A stretch of DNA of 10,121 bases, taken from NCBI GenBank assembly GCA_015222965.1, contig JADFWF010000363.1, forward strand, positions 1-10,121, written 5' to 3'. Position numbers and translations under genes: made by a program. A model generated the notes under the pieces. The model was not told where the DNA came from and did no database searches. It saw only the letters and a list, made by a program, of their open reading frames with translations. The stretch comes from Pseudomonadota bacterium (lineage in GTDB: Bacteria; Pseudomonadota; Gammaproteobacteria; SZUA-229). Positions 1 to 5,487 of this stretch are shown piece by piece (positions within the stretch are counted from its first letter, which is position 1; each line of letters begins with the position of its first letter).

Positions 1-55
1 AGATACAGCAATCACACCTTTTGGCGATAATGCCTGCTTTAGCTAGCGTACACAA
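1..55. other. Left-edge stretch with no assignable gene
   Basis: These bases lie before repeat copy A. One plus-strand frame is open from the edge to a TAG at 44-46 and would encode a tail ending ...GDNACFS, so it could be the 3' end of a gene outside the window. One minus-strand frame is also open to the edge. Neither fragment is long or distinctive enough to identify. No tRNA or terminator is visible here. Confidence 0.3.
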
Positions 56-206
56 TTGAGCCTTAAGAGAAGTTGGCAGTTTGCAGTCGTCAGTTGGCAG
101 CAAAAGAAAAACCTTCGCTCATACTGTAACGTGGCGGTCTTTTTTTAGTTTTTGTTTTTAACTGACGACTGCCAACTGATAACTGCCAACTTCTCTTTAT
201 GGCCGA
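56..206 (+). repeat. Palindromic intergenic repeat, copy A (151 bp)
   Basis: An imperfect inverted repeat with arms of about 40 bp made from shuffled short modules (AGTTGGCAGT, CAGTCGTCAG). The left arm begins AAGAGAAGTTGGCAGTT near 65. The right arm ends as the exact complement of that sequence near 197. The 10-mer CAGTCGTCAG at 84-93 has its complement at 162-171. The core between the arms is A-rich on the left and T-rich on the right, around GTAACGTGGCGG. The copy is bounded by TTGAGCC (56-62) and TGGCCGA (200-206), both shared with copy C at the same spacing. The core runs in the same direction as copy B and opposite to copy C. It contains no plausible gene. It lies upstream of the smpB promoter, so it may end a transcript entering from the left; that role is inferred. 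Confidence 0.85.
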
Positions 207-247
207 TACCAGCCTGCCAGCTCATGCTACAAGCGTTTTTATAAGCA

Positions 248-276
248 ATGACAGGTCGAACAATCTACCCTATACT
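248..276 (+). promoter_or_regulatory. Probable sigma-70 promoter of smpB
   Basis: A -35 element ATGACA (248-253) and a -10 element TATACT (271-276) are separated by exactly 17 bp. Transcription would start near 283 and give a leader of about 30 bases before the smpB ATG. It lies just outside repeat copy A, so smpB appears to have its own promoter independent of the repeat. Confidence 0.6.
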
Positions 277-314
277 TGCCAACCAGATTTTGCCCCGCTG
301 TATGTCAGTAAACC

Positions 315-794
315 ATGGCTAAAAAACCAAAGAAAAAACAAAACGACAACACCATCGCGCGCAATCGAAAAGCCCGCTATGATTACACTATCGAAAGCAA
401 CTTCGAAGCCGGTCTGGTGCTCGAAGGCTGGGAAGTGAAAAGCCTGCGCGCAGGTAAAGCGCAGATTGACGAAAGCTATATATTTGCAAAAAATGGCGAG
501 CTGGAATGGGTTGGCGGCACTATCACACCGTTAATTACCACATCCACTCATATCCATCCGAGCCCTACACGCTCTCGGAAAATTTTAATGCATCGCCATG
601 AGATAGACCGTCTGATCGGCCAGATCGAACGTAAAGGTTATACCCTGGTTCCGCTCGCCCTGTTCTGGAAGAAGAATGGCCGGGTAAAAATTGATATAGG
701 GCTCGCCAAAGGTAAAAAAGAACACGACAAGCGTGCCGCGATTAAAGACCGCGACTGGAAGCGTGAAAAGGCACGTTCTTTAAAAATTCGATGA
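315..794 (+). CDS. smpB: SsrA-binding protein SmpB
   Basis: Small basic protein that binds the tRNA-like domain of tmRNA and brings it, with EF-Tu, to stalled ribosomes for trans-translation. The 159-residue length is usual for the family. Recognisable parts are the N-terminal [11 protein letters not shown] segment, the conserved [18 protein letters not shown] block (about residues 33-50), the [15 protein letters not shown] strand region (about 112-126) and the lysine/arginine-rich tail [12 protein letters not shown]...[10 protein letters not shown]. In the family that tail occupies the empty mRNA channel and decoding centre. The ATG at 315 is the first start after an in-frame TAA at 309-311, which fixes the start although no strong ribosome binding site is seen. 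The gene converges on dnaQ. A perfect AT-rich palindrome spans its stop codon, and repeat copy B follows at once. No tmRNA gene is visible in the window. Confidence 0.97.
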   Translation: MAKKPKKKQNDNTIARNRKARYDYTIESNFEAGLVLEGWEVKSLRAGKAQIDESYIFAKNGELEWVGGTITPLITTSTHIHPSPTRSRKILMHRHEIDRLIGQIERKGYTLVPLALFWKKNGRVKIDIGLAKGKKEHDKRAAIKDRDWKREKARSLKIR

Positions 795-806
795 ATTTTT
801 AAAGAA
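776..806 (+). terminator. AT-rich perfect palindrome across the smpB stop codon
   Basis: TTCTTTAAAAATTC (776-789) and GAATTTTTAAAGAA (793-806) are exact complements around a 3-base GAT loop. The stem therefore includes the last smpB codons, and the TGA stop (792-794) straddles loop and right arm. The right arm has five consecutive T but no GC-rich stem or trailing U-tract, so it is not a classical intrinsic terminator. It could act as a weak bidirectional terminator or 3'-end stabilising hairpin. Its last bases overlap the start of repeat copy B. Confidence 0.45.
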
Positions 807-942
807 GTTGGCAGTAGGCAGTTATCAGTTGGCAGCTAAAAGCAAAAACCATAGCTAAGTGCGTGGTCCAACGATCTTTTTGAGCTTTTGCTCTTAACTG
901 CCAACTGATAACTGCCAACTTGTTTAATGCCTACTGCCAACT
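806..942 (+). repeat. Palindromic intergenic repeat, copy B
   Basis: Same family and core orientation as copy A. The outermost arms are a perfect 15-bp inverted repeat: AGTTGGCAGTAGGCA at 806-820 and its complement at 928-942. Further in, CAGTTATCAG (819-828) is matched by its complement at 905-914. The right arm has an extra module of about 15 bp relative to the left, around TTGTTTAATGC. The core starts AAAAGCAAAAACC like copy A and ends in a T-rich run. The TTGAGCC and TGGCCGA flanks of copies A and C are absent. The copy fills the 136-bp gap between convergent smpB and dnaQ and extends about 12 bp into dnaQ, whose stop codon it contains. A bidirectional terminator role is plausible but inferred. 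Confidence 0.85.
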
Positions 943-1644
943 TTCTTTCCCCATCTTCTCAATAATCGCCTGATGCGCCTTTAACTCTTCATCACTTGCC
1001 TGGATAATTTTTATCGGTTTTCTATCAGCTGACAGTTTTTTAGCTACCGCAGCCCCATTACTTGAGCCCGATCGCTCCTCACTGTCCAGCGACAAGGTGC
1101 TCTGACCGCCTGTCATCCGCAGATAAACTTCAGCGAGCAACTCGGAGTCAAGCAACGCGCCATGCAACTCACGGTGCTGATTATTTACATCATATTCTTT
1201 ACACAGGATGTCGAGGTTATTTTTCTTTCCCGGGCGCATCTTGCGCGCCATGACCAGAGTATCGATCACCGTACAATAAGTTGCGACCGTGCCGAACTCA
1301 TCACCCGCCAGCTTAAACTCATGATTGATGAAGCCGACATCAAACGGTGCATTGTGAATGATCAACTCTGCACCATCGAGATATTCGATAAAGTCTTTTA
1401 CTACATCAGGAAAACGTGGTTTGTCGGCAAGAAACTCATTACTGATGCCATGGACAGCTTGTGCACCTTCATCAATCTCACGGTCAGGCTGCAGATACTG
1501 ATGATAATTATTTCCCGTCAAACGCCGGTTAATCATCTCCACACAGCCGATCTCGATAATACGATGCCCCTGGCTGGGTTCTAGACCGGTAGTTTCCGTA
1601 TCAAGTACGACCTGCCGTTCACTTGTCAGTTTTTCATTTTGCAT
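931..1644 (-). CDS. dnaQ: DNA polymerase III epsilon subunit, 3'-5' proofreading exonuclease
   Basis: Proofreading subunit of the replicative polymerase core (with alpha and theta), of the DEDDh exonuclease family. Exo I is VLDTETTG with metal ligands D15 and E17. Exo II is HNAPFDVGF with D102. Exo III has H161 in ELHGALLDS with D166. The catalytic domain covers about residues 8-178. A serine- and glycine-containing linker (about 180-200) leads to the tail that in the family binds the alpha subunit. The start is well supported: GGAG lies 7 bases upstream of the ATG (complement of 1652-1655). The length of 237 residues is close to the usual 240. The gene is downstream of rnhA on the same strand with a 67-bp gap containing a hairpin. 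The last codons (Ser-Trp-Gln-stop) are the repeat-copy-B motif AGTTGGCAGTAG. Many relatives also have a Trp near the end, so the original C-terminus may be little changed. Confidence 0.97.
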   Translation of the reverse strand: MQNEKLTSERQVVLDTETTGLEPSQGHRIIEIGCVEMINRRLTGNNYHQYLQPDREIDEGAQAVHGISNEFLADKPRFPDVVKDFIEYLDGAELIIHNAPFDVGFINHEFKLAGDEFGTVATYCTVIDTLVMARKMRPGKKNNLDILCKEYDVNNQHRELHGALLDSELLAEVYLRMTGGQSTLSLDSEERSGSSNGAAVAKKLSADRKPIKIIQASDEELKAHQAIIEKMGKESWQ

Positions 1645-1670
1645 TTTTTATCTCCATGGATGGAGTGTAT

Positions 1671-1700
1671 GCTGAAAATCGTCTGGAACGATTTCAGTGC
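1671..1700 (-). promoter_or_regulatory. Hairpin between rnhA and dnaQ
   Basis: CTGAAAATCGT (1672-1682) pairs with ACGATTTCAG (1688-1697) around a 5-base loop with one bulged A. An outer GC pair at 1671-1672/1699-1700 may extend the stem. In the rnhA-to-dnaQ direction no T-run follows, so it looks more like an mRNA processing or stabilising hairpin than a terminator. On the plus strand it is followed by TGCATTTTTC, which is antisense to this operon. Confidence 0.4.
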
Positions 1701-1711
1701 ATTTTTCATTA

Positions 1712-2155
1712 TCAGTTCAGCATTTCGTCGATGCCACGATTAGCCAGCATGTCCGCGTACTCATTGCCATCATGCCCGGAGTGACCTTTCACCCACTGCC
1801 AACTAACATCATTCGCCTGCACGGCGGTATCAAGCCGTTGCCACAGTTCGACGTTTTTTACCGGTTTTTTAGCTGCTGTTTTCCAGCCGCGTTTTTTCCA
1901 GCCGGGCATCCATTTGGTCATGCCTTCGAGCACATATTTTGAGTCGGTATACACTTTTACCGCACAGGGGCGGGTCAAAGACTCCAATGCCTGAATCACA
2001 GCCATCAATTCCATACGGTTATTCGTCGTCTCTGTTTCGGAACCATAGAGGTCCTTTTGCTGTCCATTGTAGCGTAAACTGGCGCCCCAGCCGCCGGGAC
2101 CAGGATTACCGCGACAGGCACCATCAGTATAAATTTCAACAATATTTGTGCTCAT
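1712..2155 (-). CDS. rnhA: Ribonuclease HI
   Basis: Cleaves the RNA strand of RNA-DNA hybrids (R-loops, primer remnants) in the cytoplasm using two metal ions. All four carboxylates and the catalytic histidine can be placed: D11 in [16 protein letters not shown]49 in [10 protein letters not shown]71 in VYTDSKYV, H125 in [14 protein letters not shown] and D135 in the same block. The basic protrusion [20 protein letters not shown] (about 82-101), the substrate-binding handle of the E. coli enzyme, is present, which makes this the bacterial type 1 form. The length of 147 residues is close to E. coli (155). A short AGG lies about 9 bases upstream of the ATG. It is first in a probable rnhA-dnaQ transcript. 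In E. coli the two genes are adjacent but divergent; here they point the same way, as in many other gammaproteobacteria. Confidence 0.97.
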   Translation of the reverse strand: MSTNIVEIYTDGACRGNPGPGGWGASLRYNGQQKDLYGSETETTNNRMELMAVIQALESLTRPCAVKVYTDSKYVLEGMTKWMPGWKKRGWKTAAKKPVKNVELWQRLDTAVQANDVSWQWVKGHSGHDGNEYADMLANRGIDEMLN

Positions 2156-2403
2156 ATGGGCCTATTTTTGCGTTGATGTTGTACAATTTAACCTGTAACA
2201 AACATGTTTTATGGCAAGGAGTATTTTGCTTAGCAATAATATAGTGCTCTAACACATAAAACCAGTTGAATTGCAGGCAAATTTAATCGTAGTTTTGAAG
2301 AGATATGTCTAACGACATATCAGATATTACAGGCGATAAATTTTTTAAAATTTCTAAGCAAACTGCCCTTACTTAAATAATAATAATTAATAGTGTCAAG
2401 ACA
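2156..2403. other. Divergent spacer rnhA/mltD with palindromic elements
   Basis: This 248-bp AT-rich spacer must hold the promoters of rnhA (leftward) and mltD (rightward), but I see no convincing consensus -35/-10 pair for either. It contains a perfect 8-bp stem palindrome at 2302-2321, a small one (TTGCT-T-AGCAA) at 2226-2236, and AT tracts at about 2339-2355 and 2374-2391. No open frame of meaningful size, tRNA or small RNA signature was seen. The yafS and gloB genes found in this region in E. coli are absent from the spacer. Confidence 0.6.
2302..2321. promoter_or_regulatory. 20-bp palindrome upstream of mltD, possible operator
   Basis: GATATGTC (2302-2309) and GACATATC (2314-2321) are exact complements around TAAC, about 85 bp upstream of the mltD start. 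The size and symmetry suit a dimeric regulator site, but no known operator is recognised and it appears only once in the window. A hairpin in the leader RNA is an alternative. Confidence 0.35.
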
Positions 2404-4083
2404 TTGAAAAACTTATTCCCATCAGTCACAAAACTTGTTTCATCTAATCAAATATTTATTTTGCTGAGTATTTTTATGCTTCCAGCATGTAATGAGACCA
2501 AATCCGCTGACAATAACATCACTGCACCTGAAACCAGCATCACTGGTGAAAAAACTTTGCATGCTCAAAACAGTAATGCCGTACCGACTACATCACTGGA
2601 AAATATTGAATTTGAGCAGTTCGAAGAACTTTATCTGGTTAGCGAACCAACGTTAAGTATCTGGCCGCGCGTGCGTGCGGGTTTTCAGTTACCTGAAGAT
2701 ATCAAACATAAATCATTACAAAACGAAATCGACTGGGTCGCGAGGCACCCCGAATACTTGCAACGAGTCATGCAACGTGCGGATCCCTTTCTTTATTACA
2801 TCCTGGAAGAAGCTGAAAAACGTAACTTGCCAACAGAGCTTGTTTTACTGCCTATCGTCGAGAGCGCTTATCAACCTTTTGCCTACTCACATGGCCGCGC
2901 AGCCGGCCTCTGGCAGTTCATACCATCGACCGGCCGGCAGTATGGCTTAAAACAAAACTGGTGGTATGACGGTCGACGGGACATCTACGCATCGACACAG
3001 GCAGCGTTAAATTACCTGGAAAAATTAAACAAAATTTTCAAGGGCGACTGGATGCTTGCACTTGCCGCCTACAATTCCGGGTCCGGTACTGTGCAACGTG
3101 CGATTAAACGTAATAAAAAACAAAATCGCCCTACTGACTTCTGGCATTTAAAACTGCCAAAAGAAACACGCGCGTATGTTCCCAAGTTACTCGCACTTAA
3201 AGAGATTATCAGTAACCCTGAGTTGCACTCGGTAAGCCTTCGCTGCATCTCTGATGCTCCGGGATTCAAACAGGTAAAAACCAATGCACAGATCGACCTG
3301 GCACTAGCCGCTGAACTGGCCGAGCTGGACCTTGAAACCTTATATAACTACAACCCGGCGTTTAATCGCTGGGCTACGGATCCGGATGGACCACATTCAT
3401 TAATCCTGCCGGTCGCATCTGCCGAGGCCTTTGAGAACAATTATTCACAACTGCCTGCTGATGAGCATCTACGCTGGTCACGGCACAAGATTAAGTCAGG
3501 TGAAACACTGAGCCACATCGCGGTGAAATATAACACCTCAGTTAAGCACTTGAAGAAAGTGAACAATATACGTGGCAACAGTATCCGTGCAGGCAAATAC
3601 ATCATGATACCTGTATCCAGTAAAAACAATTCAAGCTATGCGCTATCATCATCACAGCGTCTGAAAGCCACACAGAACATCAAACGTGGCAGTAAGAGCA
3701 CACGCATCAATCACAAAGTGCAAAACGGTGAGAGCTTCTGGACGATATCAAGAAAATATAATGTCGATATGCATAAACTGGCGAAATGGAACGGCATGGC
3801 GATAAGGGACCCACTAAAAAAAGGGCAAAAACTGGTGATATGGTCATCGAGCACGAAGACCGCATCAGCCACATCGATAAGAACCCACAACCCCAACAGC
3901 ACGGTTAAATCTATCCACTACACGGTTAGAAATGGTGATTCATTATCTGGCATCGCCAGCAAATATCGTGTTAACGTTAAAGACCTGCATCGCTGGAACA
4001 CGATTAAAGGAAAATATATACAGCCCGGGCAGCGTCTGAAACTGTACATTGATGTTACTGAACAAAGCGGCAGGCAGGGTTAA
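2404..4083 (+). CDS. mltD: MltD-like membrane-bound lytic transglycosylase, lipoprotein with three LysM domains
   Basis: Cleaves the MurNAc-GlcNAc bond of peptidoglycan to give 1,6-anhydro-muramyl ends, probably from the inner face of the outer membrane. A hydrophobic signal ends in lipobox LPAC with the lipidated Cys at residue 29; residue +2 is Asn, not the Asp that retains proteins in the inner membrane. The SLT domain (about 110-265) has the catalytic Glu at 153 in LLPIVESAYQP, then SHGRAAGLWQFIPSTGRQYG and MLALAAYNSGSG. Three LysM domains follow at about 360-404, 436-480 and 504-549. E. coli MltD has two LysM and about 450 residues, so this one (559) is long. The start is TTG at 2404: an in-frame TAA is at 2374-2376, there is no ATG or GTG between, and the next Met (residue 25) would lose the signal peptide. 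The ribosome binding site is weak. Confidence 0.93.
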   Translation: MKNLFPSVTKLVSSNQIFILLSIFMLPACNETKSADNNITAPETSITGEKTLHAQNSNAVPTTSLENIEFEQFEELYLVSEPTLSIWPRVRAGFQLPEDIKHKSLQNEIDWVARHPEYLQRVMQRADPFLYYILEEAEKRNLPTELVLLPIVESAYQPFAYSHGRAAGLWQFIPSTGRQYGLKQNWWYDGRRDIYASTQAALNYLEKLNKIFKGDWMLALAAYNSGSGTVQRAIKRNKKQNRPTDFWHLKLPKETRAYVPKLLALKEIISNPELHSVSLRCISDAPGFKQVKTNAQIDLALAAELAELDLETLYNYNPAFNRWATDPDGPHSLILPVASAEAFENNYSQLPADEHLRWSRHKIKSGETLSHIAVKYNTSVKHLKKVNNIRGNSIRAGKYIMIPVSSKNNSSYALSSSQRLKATQNIKRGSKSTRINHKVQNGESFWTISRKYNVDMHKLAKWNGMAIRDPLKKGQKLVIWSSSTKTASATSIRTHNPNSTVKSIHYTVRNGDSLSGIASKYRVNVKDLHRWNTIKGKYIQPGQRLKLYIDVTEQSGRQG

Positions 4084-4148
4084 TTTTTTCACTGACATAA
4101 ATAGCCATTGCATCAATTAAACTAGCAATAAACTTCGGTATCCACTAA

Positions 4149-5210
4149 ATGAGCAATAAGATCTCTTTTCTCGCCCTTAACAACTATCAGCCTCTTGATA
4201 CGTTAACGCCCGAAAACCTGAAAGAGATCGCAGAAAAACTCGAAGTATTTGAATTCAAAAAAGGCGATAACGTTTTTAAAGAAGGCGACAAAGATGATCA
4301 CCACCTTTTTCTTTACAAAGGAAATCTGGATCTTATAAAAGTCGGCAAAACCTTAAAGACCATCGAAGCCGGCACGGCTGATGCCAGGTTAGCAATCGCT
4401 CATATTTTTCCGCGTAACTTTACCTGCAAAGCATCATCTGATGCTGTTGTTTTTAAAGTGGATGCCGACCTGCTCGATCTCATGCTGGCCTGGGACCAGA
4501 CTGGCAGTTTCCAGGTCGAAGAACTTAGTGGCGGCGATGACGATGACTGGATGACCCGCATATTACAGACCGAATCATTCCGCCGCATCCCGCCAGCAAA
4601 TATCCAGGCTATATTTACCAGCCTCGAAGACATCGACGTTAATATCGGCGACAGCATTATCAAACAGGGCGATCCTGGAGATTATTTTTACATAATAAAA
4701 TCCGGGCGCTGCATGGTTACCCGAAAAAATCCCGGACAGGAAAAAGACATCAAACTCGCCGATCTAACGACCGGTGATACCTTTGGTGAAGAAGCACTGA
4801 TTTCAGATGCAACACGTAACGCTTCGATCGTCATGTTAACCAAAGGAACTTTGAGCCGCTTATCGAAAGAAAACTTTCTTGAGTTACTCAAGGAACCGAT
4901 GGTCGAGAAAATAGACTATACCTCCGCCGCCCTGAAAGTAAAAAACGGACAGGCCATATGGCTGGATGTACGCTTACCAGCTGAGTTTGAATCTGCACAT
5001 ATCAAAGGAGCAACACACATGCCTTTGATCTTCCTGCGCATGAAGCTCAAAGAGCTGGATCAGATGGTCAATTATATTTTGTATTGCGACACCGAACGCC
5101 GGAGCTCTTCCGCTTCGTATATCCTGGGCGAAAAAGGATTCAAGGCATCAGTCCTGCTCAACGGTGTAAAAGATGTGCCAACGGAAGATCTGGAAGGATC
5201 AAACATATAG
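4149..5210 (+). CDS. Two cyclic-nucleotide-binding domains fused to a rhodanese domain
   Basis: A 353-residue soluble protein with no signal or membrane segment. The first cNMP-binding-like domain (about 18-115) has the beta-barrel pattern FKKGDNVFKEGDKDDHHLFLYKG but no phosphate-binding cassette, so it is probably degenerate. The second (about 135-250) is canonical: IIKQGDPGDYFYIIKSG, then GDTFGEEALISDATRNAS with E214 and the phosphate-contacting R223. An acidic linker (GGDDDDW, about 128-134) separates them. The rhodanese-like domain (about 260-345) has WLDVRLPAEFESAHIKGA and a loop with Cys313 (YCDTERRS), so it could form a persulfide. There is no DNA-binding helix-turn-helix, so it is not a CRP-type regulator. 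It follows mltD by 65 bp on the same strand. Ligand (cAMP, cGMP or other) and partner cannot be told. A sulfur-carrier or protein-protein sensing role under nucleotide control is an inference. Confidence 0.85.
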   Translation: MSNKISFLALNNYQPLDTLTPENLKEIAEKLEVFEFKKGDNVFKEGDKDDHHLFLYKGNLDLIKVGKTLKTIEAGTADARLAIAHIFPRNFTCKASSDAVVFKVDADLLDLMLAWDQTGSFQVEELSGGDDDDWMTRILQTESFRRIPPANIQAIFTSLEDIDVNIGDSIIKQGDPGDYFYIIKSGRCMVTRKNPGQEKDIKLADLTTGDTFGEEALISDATRNASIVMLTKGTLSRLSKENFLELLKEPMVEKIDYTSAALKVKNGQAIWLDVRLPAEFESAHIKGATHMPLIFLRMKLKELDQMVNYILYCDTERRSSSASYILGEKGFKASVLLNGVKDVPTEDLEGSNI

Positions 5211-5271
5211 TCTCAACTTTTTTAGTTCCGACTTAATCTGATGGTTAATGCCTGAAATTGAATGGCTGTAG

Positions 5272-5422
5272 TTGAGCCAAAGGAGAAGTTGGCAGTTTGC
5301 AGTTGGCAGTCATCAGTTAAAAATAAAAAGACTAAAAACTTGGGTTCACTGCGGCGCAGACGATGGTTTTGCTTTTACTGCCAACTGATGACTGCAAACT
5401 GCCAACTTCTCTTCCTGGCCGA
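5272..5422 (-). repeat. Palindromic intergenic repeat, copy C (151 bp, core inverted relative to A and B)
   Basis: Same family as copies A and B. The left arm is GAGAAGTTGGCAGTTTGCAG from about 5284 and the right arm ends at about 5413. CAGTCATCAG (5307-5316) is matched by its complement at 5385-5394. The reverse complement of copy A aligns with this copy without gaps through both arms. The A-rich and T-rich core ends also correspond, so the core is inverted. Yet the flanks TTGAGCC (5272-5278) and TGGCCGA (5416-5422) are on the same sides as in copy A, and the span is also 151 bp. It lies between the convergent rhodanese-fusion and HD-GYP genes. A bidirectional terminator role is possible. 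The short frames through it are not genes. Confidence 0.85.
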
Positions 5423-5442
5423 AAGCAGACTTCTATCCGTGG

Positions 5443-5461
5443 CAGATTTTAAGAAAATCTG
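5443..5461 (-). terminator. Small hairpin downstream of the HD-GYP gene
   Basis: CAGATTTT (5443-5450) and AAAATCTG (5454-5461) are exact complements around AAG, 27 bp past the stop of the minus-strand gene. The stem is AT-rich and no T-run follows on the minus strand, so it is a weak terminator candidate. A second, longer-loop pairing (TCTGTCA 5468-5474 with TGACAGA 5494-5500) overlaps the gene end. Confidence 0.3.
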
Positions 5462-5487
5462 ACATCGTCTGTCAGATAAGATGCGGT

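Noticed and set aside
1..314. tmRNA (ssrA) gene next to smpB
   Set aside because: No tRNA-like ends or tag-peptide frame are visible; the stretch is accounted for by repeat A, a promoter and a short unassigned edge.
199..438. 79-residue plus-strand frame beginning at the end of repeat copy A
   Set aside because: It overlaps smpB in another frame, begins in the repeat flank and has no domain-like composition.
56..945. CRISPR array from recurring GTTGGCAG units
   Set aside because: The units are inverted and irregularly spaced, with no unique spacers of constant length and no cas genes.
1162..1584. 140-residue frame antisense to dnaQ
   Set aside because: It lies entirely opposite a complete dnaQ with all exonuclease motifs and shows no motif of its own.
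4149..5210. CRP/FNR transcription factor
   Set aside because: It has cNMP domains but no C-terminal helix-turn-helix; a rhodanese domain is there instead.
5262..5462. 66-residue frame through repeat copy C
   Set aside because: The encoded string (for example CSWQSS, CQLMTANCQLL) is just translated repeat modules.
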